Positions 1-10,604 of a stretch of DNA of 64,000 nucleotides are shown here, piece after piece (within the stretch, counting starts at the first letter, position 1; each line of letters starts with the position of its first letter). This stretch comes from Heterotrichella gracilis (taxonomy: Eukaryota > Sar > Xanthophyceae > Tribonematales > Xanthonemataceae), in the NCBI GenBank assembly GCA_032358255.1, contig JAULBX010009991.1, forward strand, positions 248,001 to 312,000, in the 5' to 3' direction. Below the pieces are notes generated by a model, which worked only from the letters and a program-made list of their open reading frames with translations, was not told where the DNA came from and searched no databases. A program made the position numbers and the translations under genes.

Positions 1-2189
1 TTGGCTGAGGAACTGCCGGAGGAGATTGAGGTGAGGGTTTGGAGTCAGGGGGTTGAAGGGTGATGTGCCTGGCCATGGTTGATATTGCCCTGCCGGGGTT
101 GAAATTGCCCGATCAAAAGAGGCTCGAGACCACTGTCTGTGTCCCTCATCCCAATTGCATTCAAGGCACCCCGATGAACCCTGACCATGCACAGGCACGA
201 CCCCAATCCAGCACATGCACACTCCCTCCCCCTCCCCTTTCCACTCACCCCTCCACTCCCCCCTACCCAGAACCTCACCGACTTTGGCCCCGTCAAGAAG
301 GGCTTTGACAACGTGGGCCTCAAGGCAATTGAGTCGCTCATCTCACTCACCTTCAAGGCTCCCGCCCTGGAGGAACAGCTCAAAAAGCTGTATGTGCACG
401 AGGAGTATTACTCGAGGCGAATCACGGCGGCGGTGCTGCGCACCATCAGGACCGCGGTGCAGGAATTTGATCAGAAGCTGGAGCCAACAGCATTCAGGAG
501 GTGGGTGGTGGTGGTGGTGAGGGGCGGGGCGGGGCGGGTGGTGGTGGTGGTATGGGGCTGGGGCCTAAAGGCTAAAGGGTGCATGGAGATTGATCAGAAG
601 CTAGAGCCAACAGCATTCAGGAGGTGGCTGGTGGTTACTTAATTAGGTAGTTACATGCATTCCGGCAATACAGCCAGATTAGCAGTCAGTCTTGCACATG
701 CGGCGCCACGCAGCTCTTTTCTGGCACTGTTTGAACCACTTATTGATCCCACGCGACTTGAGGTCCTGCTGGAGCAGGTCAGCCCACGTGGCCCTTGGCT
801 TACCTACCCCCTTTGCCCCCTGGTGGTGGTGCATGCGGAGTAAACCAATTTACTCCGACTGGGCAACTGCAGGCATCACACGATTCACCCCACCTCCACA
901 CACCATCCTCCGGCATCCCCAGGCTGGTCAACCATGGTTGCCCAATGGATATATATATATCAGCATACCGGCGCAAAGGCCCAATGCATGCATCACCCAA
1001 CTCCCCTCCCCACCCACGCACCCACCCACCCCCCACCCCCTGCAGGCTGGTCAACCGGGTCGCTGACGCCTGCATCACCCAGTTCACCACCCGCCTGCAC
1101 CAGAACGTGAAGTCCTCCAAGCGGGCAATCGATGAGGCGCTGCTGGGGGGCCTGGCTGCGGACTACGAGGATATCCAGCACCTGTTCACATTCTACCTCA
1201 AGCCGCCTGTGGTAAGCCGCCTGCTGCTGAACTGCTTTGTGTGTTTGCCTGTGGAAAGCGGTGTGTGGGGTGTGGAGGGGGGCGGTTTTGAGGGCGGGGG
1301 GGGGGAGGGCATGCAGGGAGTGCCGGGACAGTCTTGTGGTTGTATAAGGTGAATGAGTACCAGCTGTATGTACATGTAATTAAAAAGGAATTTGCCTCGT
1401 TTATTGAGCTCTGAAAACCCCAAAGGGATATGCCTTCTCAATTGTAGAGAATACCTAAACGTGCACATGAATACAAACTTGAAATGGGCCATTTCATGTT
1501 TGCAGGTTCAAGAGAAGTCCAAGAAGCTGCTGATGCTGATTGAGTTTGTGGGCGCTGCCAGCCTCGAGGACTACACGCTAGCCTACCAGCAGCTGCTCGA
1601 GGCCGACCCAACCATGTCGCCGGATGTGGTGTACCCACTGGTGCGCCAGCGGCAGGACATGACCTTCCAGGACATCAAGGAGGTGAGGGAGGAAACTCTA
1701 GACCCTTGACCCTAAACCCTGGTGTGGGGATGTAGTGTACTGTGTGGTGCGCCAGCGACGGGTGGAAACCCTATACCCTGAACCGTAGGGCAGGGTTGTG
1801 TGCCCCCTGGTGGAGCAGCATCAGGACATGACGTGACAGGACAAGCAGGAGGTGTTGAAAAGGGTGTGTGTACCCCGGCTCAGTGTATCAGTGACAATAG
1901 GAAGTGGCGTTCCCTCAAGCCCACCTCCCAGCCGTCACGCTTACGAAATATTGACACCCTCTTCCCCCCCTCCTCCCCCCTCCAGGTGTTTGACACGTGC
2001 AAGGAGGCCTACCGCAAGTGCCCCGCCTCCAAGAAGGAGGAGGAGTCGCGCACCATGTTCAGGTTCCTCACGGGCGAGGCAAGCTCAAGCCTGCGCGTCA
2101 ACGTGGACGCAAACTTTGTGGCCATGCAGGAGCGCATGTCAAAGCTGTTCACGTGGCAAACAAAACCCGCGCCAGCTGGCGCCACCTAG
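1..2189 (+). CDS. SEC6: Exocyst complex component SEC6 (EXOC3), C-terminal part
   Basis: SEC6 is a subunit of the octameric exocyst that tethers secretory vesicles to the plasma membrane. Five exons are visible: 1-30, 271-500, 1046-1211, 1506-1682 and 1986-2189, giving the last 268 residues. The gene enters from outside the window, so the N-terminal half is missing. The match to plant Sec6 is clear in the C-terminal helical bundle: an EERSFRR-like stretch (here EPTAFRR), then ASLEDYTLAYQQLLEAD (family: AESLDTFTLIY.NILE), then PDVVYPLVRQRQDM and a CKEAYRKCP segment before a short tail ending at TAG. Reading frame is continuous across all four junctions (phases 0, 2, 0, 0). The first exon (1-30, LAEELPEEIE) is less certain because it is short. 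Two of the introns contain copies of exon edges, described separately. It converges on CCB1, whose stop lies about 1.75 kb away. Confidence 0.88.
579..633 (+). repeat. Decayed copy of SEC6 exon 2 3' end within the next intron
   Basis: Positions 579-633 repeat 457-508, the last 44 or so bases of exon 271-500 plus its splice donor, with only a few substitutions. The core from 'gatcagaagct' to 'caggaggtgg' is nearly identical. The copy keeps a GAG|GTGG donor-like border. Confidence 0.85.
1729..1857 (+). repeat. Two decayed copies of a SEC6 exon 3' end in the following intron
   Basis: The end of exon 1506-1682 (about 1630-1685, encoding VYPLVRQRQDMTFQDIKE) is echoed at 1731-1758 ('gtgcgccagcg') and more fully at 1795-1857 (from 'gtgtgccccctggtg' to 'caggaggtg'). 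The second copy has an in-frame TGA, so it could not extend the protein if spliced. Confidence 0.8.
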
Positions 2190-2292
2190 GTATGGTCAGG
2201 CTGTTTCGCCTGGCACAGCAGGCTGTTTCACCTGGCAGCAGCAGCATCAACAGCTGGCGCCACGTGGCCAGGCTTTGTCACCTGGCACAGTC
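2166..2292 (+). repeat. Direct repeats over the SEC6 stop and 3' untranslated region
   Basis: The block 'cagctggcgccac' followed by 'caggctgttt..cctggcac' occurs at 2172-2217 and again at 2252-2290, with a further partial copy at 2219-2240. The first copy overlaps the last codons of SEC6. Confidence 0.7.
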
Positions 2293-3938
2293 AGTTGAAC
2301 ATGGCAGCGGCGACAGTGCGAGCGTGGGGTGGGGTGGGGGTGGGGGGTGGGGGTGGGCGCGATTTTGCGCACCCGCGTGACCTCTTGAGAGGGGACTGGG
2401 GCGCCATTTTGACTGCGGGAGATTTTGGGGTAAATTTTAGTAAGGATATCGTCGCTGCCATTGGCGATGGGGAGGACTGGTGCAGCCTGGTTGCTGCAGC
2501 AGGGGCTGGGGGGCAGGGGAGCGCCAGCATTGATTTGCACCAGCTGGAGTTGTAGAGCTGCAAGCAGCAGTGGGCGGGGTTGTAAGGGGCTCAATCCCGT
2601 GTGCCCCCTCCGCCACCAAGGAGTGTGCACCAGCTGCCGTGAATCGCAGCAACAGCAGCAGCCGCAGCGCGTGATGTGGTAGAGGGAACTCACACAGCAC
2701 CTGGTGGGATTCTGCCACGGGGCAGCCAGGAGGGTTTTAGGGTTTATGCCTGCCGCTGCTTGCCCGATGCCATCCGGTGTCCAGTTGTGTTCGTTGGATT
2801 CAGGGCGCCTCGCCTGGTCCTTTCCACATCGAATGCGGTTTATCGTAGTTTATCTATATAGGTGCTTTCTCCAGCACGTGACCTACTGGTAACCCACTTA
2901 TAGCTACCACCGGCAAGCCTCAGGGTATATCTCAAGGAAGGGTACAGCAGCAGACCCAGTGGATGGGAAGCGTATGGCATAAAGAATCCCTATTGGATAG
3001 GTAGTTCAACTCGTGATGAAATATATTATCCTTATGCATAACATGGCATATGTTTAAAAATTTCTGCTCTGCAAACATACCAAGGTTGTTTGGTGAGCCC
3101 CCTGTTGCTGACAGCCCCCTCGTTTCCCAGTGGGTGCAATTTTCGATAGAGCACCGTTGCAGGTTCAACCTGAGAGCTCAACTTGAGGGCTCAGTTGCAT
3201 GGGTTGTTGTGCAAGGCCTTGCGACCCGACCTGGTCCCTAGGGTTGTGCAAGTGACAGATGTATATGCGTTGACAGAAAAAATATTCGAAGCTTCATAGT
3301 ATATTGTGCCCACGTGGATGCCTAATTGGCATGCCATCTCCTTTCAGTAGGCGTATGTACATATGCTGATGGCGCTGCGGCAGCCCATGAACTTCAAGTC
3401 GTGAAATGGCAAGATCAATTTGATTGTAATATACACAATCTGAAGACTTCTAGTGTGTGAGATCTCCATCGATGCGCAGATCTGCTTACCAATGCCATGC
3501 ATGTCCAGTAACGATCAGATTTGTGCTTGCAACTCCCTGCATCAACGATCAACGGTTCGACGCCAATGTGGTAAATTGAAAGTGTCATGACATACTGAAA
3601 GAAATTTCGCCGAAAATCCCAACTGGCGAAAATCCCAAGCATGCATGCTCTCATATCCGAAAAACATCTGCACTGGTGCCGCATTTCAAAATTGGTGCTG
3701 AACTCAAATGCTCGCTGCGCACATATAGGACCACGCTGCCGCGGTGCTATATGGTGGCTGCTCCCAAGTTGCCAAATTTCCCTGCTGATGTTCGCTGCAG
3801 CGGTTCCATATTTCGCTGCTGAATGCCCCAGCTGCTGCATTGTAGGCGCCACGACCTCCACAACTGATCCCATCATGCGCCTTAAACCAATGCCAATATC
3901 CCGATACGTCAAAACTGAGCAGTTGATGTTGTCATCCC
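2190..3938. other. Intergenic region between convergent SEC6 and CCB1
   Basis: No gene is supported here. It should hold the two 3' untranslated regions. A TGTAA, the usual green-algal poly(A) signal, lies at about 2580-2584 on the SEC6 strand. A G-rich tract (2325-2360) produces open frames in several registers that show no family resemblance. Confidence 0.6.
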
Positions 3939-5970
3939 TCAATTCTCCAGCAGACCCTTTACGTACACCTTGCCCTTCTCAGGCAGAGACAGCTCCTGCA
4001 AGGAAGGGACGCACAACATAAGTCTCAAGGCAGATCTGGTGATAAGAAAGGCAAAGTACTCACAATTCCAGGTCCTCATGGCGCAATTCATTACTGGTTG
4101 GTGGCAAAGTACAGTATGTAGTGGGAAGCAATCAAACAGGCACCACGAGGACGATCATGCATATGTGTCCTCTTCGTTTATGCGTGGATGCCAATGCATG
4201 TTACAACGTAATTGCATTCCATGGAAAGACATGATGCCATGGCGCCATCACACAGAGTGCACATGCTGAAAATGTTGGTATGGGGACGCACCACACACGG
4301 CAACAACCACCCGACAAACCCTAAGCCCTAGACCTTAAAATGACATGGACGGCACACAGCGCATGATGCTGCACTGTACCATCATCCACAGCGCCACAAG
4401 CCGGTCATTAATTTAAGGTTTGCATGCAATGCAGATCCTCCCCAATTGCGTTTCCTCCCTCTCCCCTCCCCCCACCTTGCAGAACCTGTCCAGCTCCTCC
4501 CGGTCCCCCTCGCACACAATGTCGGTCACCTGGTCGTCGTCACTGGTCACCATCTTAACCTTCACCTGGGGGGAGGCACGGGGATGGCTTGCACATTCCT
4601 TTTCATATCACAAGCACACATATGGAGGATCAACATCTCGGTTATATGAGTGCCCATGAATACTTCAGCAGGCAATTTGCCGAGTGCCGCAACACCCTGC
4701 ATTTGCCAGGAATCGACAATCTCATGGTCCCATCCTTCGATTGATCCATCAATGGCCTTTCCACCAGCCCATAAACCTAATCTGGCCAAACCCCAGGACC
4801 AGCGCCTACAGCTAGGCCTACCCACAGTCTGAATTCCAGCCCCCGTACCCACCTCCTCTTTCCTGGTGCCCTTGGAGAGGTAGTAGGCGCCAGCAGCTGG
4901 GCTAAGCAGGGTCATTGAGTACCACCAGTTGCCGCCAAAGGGGGCCGCGATGCTCAGCACAAGGGCAGTGCTTGCCAGACCTGCGAATGGGGAGCAGACG
5001 GCATGACTTGGACGCAAGGGTTTAGGGTTTAGCGCTGGAGGATACAATGGGCAGGGGTTTTGAACAATAAGCACTGCGGTCCACATTTTTTATTGCCGAG
5101 AAAGCATGAAGACAGTATACTGCATTTCCAATCTGCACGTAGTTGACGCAGTGCTTTAAAGCCAATGGCTCGAAAAACACCCCCGCTCAAACACAGAACT
5201 TACTTAGGAACGTGTACAGCACAAGGGAAGCAGCCTGGCTCTTGCTGGCCTGGTACACTCCGGAGAAGGTGATGACGTCCCCGGTGTTCACCAGGTCATA
5301 GTTGTACTTCTTGAAGTATTGGAAGATGGAGCGGGCGCGGGCATCCAGGGGCATGGCGGTGGGCTGTGCTGGGCCTGGCACCTCATACGTCTTGCGCACC
5401 ACGGATGACTTGGGTGCACGCTTGATCAGAGACCACAGGCCTGGGAGAGTGGTTGAAGGGCGATGAGTTGGACAGAAGTGGTGTTTTGGGCCACCATGTA
5501 AAGTGTGCACATGCTAGCCACAACATCTGGGTGGCTGCTGGCATATTATTGGTGTGCAAGGCAAGACAACCCACTGCTGTGGGTGGCTCACCGTGTGGGA
5601 ACGGGTCAGAGGTATTCGGTTTTGATACTGTACCTGGTACTGTCATCACGAAGAGTCCCAGCGTGACGTAGTAGCTTTCCTTGGCAAAGCCATTGGGGGT
5701 GAGCTGGATAGCATCGGCCCTTGCAGGAAGCTCTGTGAGAAGCCACAGGCCAGCAGTGGTTCCAAACAGGATGTTGTTGATGAAAAACCTGTCCTCGGTG
5801 TGTTGGTCCCCGCCAGAGGGGCCCTCCTGTGCCTTGCATACCAGCTGGTGGCTGCTTGGCCGATGCGTTTGCTGTCGTACTGCAAAGGGTCGGAGGGAGG
5901 GCTGCAGGCCTCTTTGGGGCAGGACGCACCGTGAGCTGACGCTCGGTACCGAGAACGTGCGAGACTGCAT
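3939..5970 (-). CDS. CCB1: CCB1, cofactor assembly of complex C (cytochrome b6 haem attachment), plastid
   Basis: CCB1 is a thylakoid membrane factor of the CCB pathway, which attaches the extra haem (ci) covalently to cytochrome b6. Exons on the minus strand: 5970-5634, 5440-5204, 4980-4853, 4565-4476 and 3995-3939, giving 282 residues. All junctions are in phase. The first ~65 residues are rich in S, R, Q and P with few acids, as in a transit peptide. Membrane segments follow (FFINNILFGTTAGLWLLTEL and YYVTLGLFVMTVPGLWSLIK), and later a pair around LASTALVLSIAAPF and WYSMTLLSPAAGAYYL. Family landmarks include PGLWSLIKR, VRKT, GDVITFSG, GTRKEEVKVKM and the ending GKVYVKGLLE. The start at 5970 gives the plausible leader; another ATG ten bases upstream is in a different frame. 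It is divergent from ObgC with 503 bp between the starts. Confidence 0.9.
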
Positions 5971-6473
5971 GGTTTACCACTGCACGAAAGCTGTGGACCT
6001 TTTTCTGTGGTTAGTTTACTGGGCGCCACACCACGCTCTGATACAGGGCACTAGTTTGGCTGCGGCAGGTTGGATATGTCTCGGAACAGATTTGAATCTC
6101 TGTGTGGCAACGTGTTACTGCTACAGGACTGGAGTGTACACAATATAACAACCCTCTACTACTGCAAAAGGTTTGTGCATGCATCGAAGGATCCCTGTGG
6201 CTGCCTGGCAGTGTCCACGTGTCGCTCTACGCGTGGTTCCCAGTAGCCAGCCAGGTGTCGCCACCACAGAGCTCGGAGGTCCCGGGTTCTTTTTCACGCA
6301 TGGCCCTGGAGTGTTGCATGCATCTTTAATTACTTATCACAGCTACATATGCCTGTTCCATTGTTGTCTAAACAACTGCAGTCATCATCAAAATACCTCT
6401 TTTAACACACTTCTCAGGTCTGCTCAACAAAGAGCTTGCAAAACTGTGGGCTAGCTGCTGGGTCCCCACTGCG
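5971..6473. promoter_or_regulatory. Divergent intergenic region between CCB1 and ObgC
   Basis: 503 bp separate the two start codons, so both promoters must lie here or overlap. No TATA box or known element can be assigned with confidence. Both products are plastid proteins, which makes shared control plausible (inference). Confidence 0.45.
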
Positions 6474-9400
6474 ATGGCAACACCATACAGTCTTTCCTCA
6501 CCGCAAGGCGTCTATTCCACCTCCAGCTTGCGACCACGGAACTCGGATGCTGACCAACCAGTGCCGTCGACCAGCAGGGCCGCACAACAGTGCACTCTTA
6601 GGCCGCCCAACCGCGCGTGCGGCCGACCCAGCCGCCTGGTCTGCCAGGCTGTGAAGCAGACCGAGCCTGCACAGCTCAAGTCAGGTAGGTTACTCTGGTG
6701 GTTTAGAGCCCGTGTGGGTGTTTGGACAGCCCAGCCTTCTTGGTAGCTGCTGGGTGTTGTACTTGACACCGTGCTGTGTGTACACTTTGGAAGGGGTACA
6801 CGCTGCTGCGTACAGGCCCATTGAAAAAGCTGCAGCAGCAACCTGGTGTGGATTTAAGCTGAATTCATTTTTGCAGAAAAAATCAAGAAGGAGAAGCACA
6901 AGTACTTTGACGAGGCGGCCATCATTGTTAGGTGGGCTATGCATGCATATACAAACAGTGACTGAAAGACACCAAGCATGCCTGTCTGCTGTACACCGCA
7001 TACCACTTTCACATTGCACATGCCATCACACCCACACCTGCAACATGGCACCCCATCACGGCCGCTCATAGCGCATGCGAGTAGCACCATCCACTTGCCA
7101 CAAACCTATACAGTACGCCTTTGCTTGCATACCTGGAAACGACACTAGACAGCACCACAACGACCCCAAAATCGTCTTGTGCTGTGCCCACTTGTGTGGC
7201 ACCGGTACCAGCTCCCATGAAAATAAACATGTAGACAATTTCAACCCTAAACCCTCAAACCCTAAACACACCCCAACTGACCGCCTGCCTGGTGGCACCC
7301 CGCCCACGCAGGTCTGGCAAGGGGGGCAACGGGGAAATCGCGGTGAAGGGGTCGGGAAAGTGGGTCCCAAACTTCAAGTACAACCCGGGTGGCAACCTGT
7401 CCAAAACCATATGGCTGCCAGCTGGCGAGCCTGCGGACGGGGCGGAGGGTGCAAGTGTTGTGTGAGTGCCATTGACCCTCACCGACTGGATTTGTTGTCA
7501 AGCTGTGAGGTATTGCTTGCCTAGCCCTGTGGGGAATGCCTTGTAGATTTTGATTGCTGACTGAACAATTATCCGGTCATGGTAAGCGGTTAAACGTCTG
7601 CACGTTATTCTTCTCATTACAAACTATGAATTGGCGTTGGCCCGCAGCCTTTATGGAACCATTGTTTATCTACTACTTTTATGTGGAATTGCTGGCCCGC
7701 AGCCTGTTCATTGACACCTGCTACGCCTCCCTCCTGCACCTTCACGTTTATGAAAACCATATTATAATTATATTCGCCATTGTTGTACTAATTTGAAGAC
7801 CTTGGCTTGCAGGCTGTTTGTTGACACCCGCTACGACTCCCTTCTGCACCTGCATGAGCGCAAGGAGTGGACAGCAAAGACGGGCGCACATGGCGACCCC
7901 GCACAGGGCAGCGGGGGACCACGGTAGGCACGGTGCATGCTGGGGCCATTATTGTATTTTCTTTGAACCCGCTTGAAGCACAGGAATGCATGGCATTGCT
8001 GATACCCAGCTCCGACTAGTGGTTTCCTAGAGAGGGAAACCTGTGGACATAAGCTGGTCCCTACTAAAACTGAAAATATGGAACTAAATTTACTGCTCTT
8101 ATTCAGTACACGGGTACACAATCACAATAATCAAGTAACACAGGTATACGAAGACGATAAAGAATATAAAAACATTTCACAGGTCTCGGCGCAAGCAGAG
8201 CGTCAAGACGCAGCCCCTGCGCATCCCAGTCCCCCCGGGCACCCTGGTGCGGCGCAAGCGTGGGGGCCAGGTGCTGGGGGAGCTGGTGCACCCCGGGGAG
8301 TCACTGGTGGTGGCCAAGGGGGGCATAGGGGGCATTGGCGCAGTTGCGCCCAGCAGGGAGCAGAATGTGCGCCAGAGGCAGCGGTCGCAGAGCACGGTAC
8401 GTGTAGGGTTGCATGGTTGTTGGTATGGCGGTGGACGGCTTGCGAGGCTTTTTAGGGCAGACTACTTGGGACCTTTGGGGTGATGAGATCACTTGTTGGG
8501 GGCGTTGGGAAGAGGGGATTATGTGCTGGAGGCGTAGGCGCAGTTGCCCCCAGCAGGGAGCAGAATGTGCGCCAGAGGCAGCGGTTGCAGAGCAGGGTGT
8601 GTGTATGGTTACATGGGTTGTTGTCATGGCCTTGATACCCCAAAGCGAGCTTTGGAAGGGCCCTGGGGTACAAGAATATGCACCATTCATTAATTAAACC
8701 TCATCATATCACCATTCTCCTTTTCATTATAGCCTCCATACTGACCACCGTCCCCTCACAGGACTACGGCGATGTTGTTGAGGACGACAACTGGAAGTTG
8801 GATACCATAGGAGTGGCAGGGGAGGAGATCAGCCTGCAGCTGCTGCTACGGGTGGTGGCAGACGTGGGCATCATCGGCCTACCTAATGCAGGTGAATACT
8901 CCCTTGCTTTCCTTATTTGCTTTGCTTTATGCCCAGCTACAGTGATAGCAGGGGTACAGCTTATTGAAACGGCAAAAGCAGTGCAAGAGTATGCGTGGCT
9001 GCTGCAAGGGATGAAGAACTCTGCTGATCTGGCCTGACCGCTGGAGCGCATGTAACCAACTTCATGCACCTCTGGCTATATATTTGTTTATTTCTCCCAC
9101 TTTCTTGTAGCTCGCTCTTTATGTGACACACTCCATCCACGCAGGCAAATCCTCCCTCCTGGCGGCCCTCACGCGCGCCCTGCCTGAAATTGCGGCCTAC
9201 CCCTTCACCACCCTGGTGCCCAACCTGGGTGTGCTGACTGTGATGGATGGCAGCGGAGTGATGCCGGTGGGCACGCTCACGCTGGCGGACCTGCCGGGGC
9301 TCATCGAGGGGGCGCATGAGGTATGCTCGTGAAGACAAGGAACAATCGTTTTCTAGTTATTATTTTTGAACTGCGGTATTGGGCAGCGGGTTACCAAATG

Positions 9401-10604
9401 GGCGGGTGTGTCAGAAGTTGTTTTTGTGACTACAGCATATGAATTAATGCAATGTTATGTATCCCTGGCGTGTAATCTGATCATTGTTGTTGTTTGTCAG
9501 TAAATTAGGAGTAAGCTTCCTATAATTTTGGGTATCCATGTCGGGTATCCCCAGTAAGGTATCCCCAGTAGGTATCCTCTTTGTGTATTCACTTTGGGTA
9601 CCCTCTTGGACTGTGTGCCGCATGGTATCACTTGTGATAATGGTATGACTTGTAGTAATCAGAGTTGGATGGGTGGCTTGGGGATCGAAGGGCACATCTA
9701 ACTACATCGCAGGGACTACAGCAATCCCACCCATCACACCATGCACACCTGCCACGTGCAGAAATGCACATTTCCCCCTGCGCCTCCCCGCCCCATCCCG
9801 CATTCCAAGGATTGTACCACCCTCCCCTCCCCTGCCCCGTCCCACCCCTCACACCCCGCTCCCCACCCGCAGGGCAAGGGTCTGGGCCGCATGTTCCTGC
9901 GCCACCTGCGCCGCACGCGCCTCATCCTGCACGTCATCGACGCCGCGGCGGCCGACCCCGCTGCCGACTACACCGCTGTGCGCGAGGAGCTGCGCATGTA
10001 CAACCCCGACTACGTGCGCCGCCCACACCTGGTGGCGCTCAACAAGATGGACCTGGAGGACGCCGCTGAGCTGGCGGAGGAGGTGGCCGCGGAGGTGGCA
10101 GCGGCGGCGGCGAGGATACAGGTGGGCTGTTTTGGGTGAATGCGGTTCTTAGGGGTTTGAGTGCTCACAAAGGCAGGGTAATTAGTGCTGCTGAGCTGGC
10201 GGAGGAGTGGTGGGGGAAGTGGCGGCAGCGGCAAAATTGCAGACGTGGGGTAGGCAATGGGGGTACCTTTAAAGTCGTATGCAAGGTGGTGGTGCGCATC
10301 AAAGGTGTGGGCTTTCTGGAGGGGTGAGGGGTCAAAGGCAGGGCATGTTTTTGGGTGGTGGTGGGCCGTGCTCTTTGGTGGCAGGCAAGGGCAACAACGT
10401 GTCTTTTTGATGGTGCAGGCTGACTATGACGGGGAAGCCTCGCTCCCCGAAGCCATGATAGCGGTGAGCGCGCAGGAGGGCACAGGAGTGGCTGATCTGC
10501 AGGCGGCGCTGCTGCGCATGCTGGGGATAGGACAGGGGGAGGAGGAGGAGGAGGAGGAGGACGAGGAGGAGGTGCATTCAGATGATCCCACCCGCTTTTG
10601 GTAG
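6474..10604 (+). CDS. OBGC: Chloroplast Obg-family GTPase (ObgC)
   Basis: Obg GTPases assist assembly of the large ribosomal subunit; the plastid form acts on chloroplast ribosomes. Nine exons: 6474-6684, 6877-6931, 7312-7461, 7813-7923, 8183-8396, 8762-8891, 9145-9320, 9873-10121 and 10419-10604, giving 493 residues, all in phase. A leader of about 70 residues rich in S, R, P and Q is a likely transit peptide. The Gly-rich Obg fold begins at VRSGKGGNG (about residue 88). The G domain follows: G1 GLPNAGKSS (about 284-292), the [13 protein letters not shown] switch, G3 [19 protein letters not shown]4 NKMD (406-409) and G5 SAQEG. The protein ends in a run of acidic residues (Glu/Asp) and lacks an obvious bacterial-type OCT domain. 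Three introns carry copies of exon edges. A TGTAA at about 10751 may be the poly(A) signal. Confidence 0.96.
7692..7747 (+). repeat. Upstream copy of ObgC exon 4 start, with acceptor
   Basis: Positions 7692-7747 resemble the start of exon 7813-7923 including its acceptor: 'cgcagcctgttcattgac' against 'tgcaggctgtttgttgac', continuing to 'ctcctgcacct'. A shorter third copy of the acceptor region is at about 7636-7660. Both lie in the intron before exon 4. Confidence 0.82.
8487..8616 (+). repeat. Copy of ObgC exon 5 3' end and donor in the next intron
   Basis: Positions 8536-8616 repeat 8337-8414 almost exactly ('cagcagggagcagaatgtgc' is identical in both), crossing the donor of exon 8183-8396 into the intron. 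Weaker similarity extends back to 8487. The original donor is ACG|GTACGT and the copy has AGG|GTGTGT. Confidence 0.9.
9529..9605 (+). repeat. GGTATCC short tandem repeats in an ObgC intron
   Basis: The unit 'ggtatcc' occurs at least four times between 9529 and 9577, twice within 'ggtatccccagta', and decays towards 'gggtaccc' at about 9596. It sits in the intron between exons 7 and 8. Confidence 0.7.
10184..10262 (+). repeat. Decayed copy of ObgC exon 8 3' end in the next intron
   Basis: 'gctgagctggcggaggag' at 10192-10209 repeats 10065-10082 of exon 9873-10121, and similarity continues weakly through 'agtggcggcagcggc' and the donor-like 'cagacgtgggg'. Confidence 0.78.

Noticed and set aside
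6181-6300. tRNA-like 'ggtcccgggttc' arm downstream of a short hairpin
   Set aside because: No acceptor stem or anticodon arm could be completed around it.
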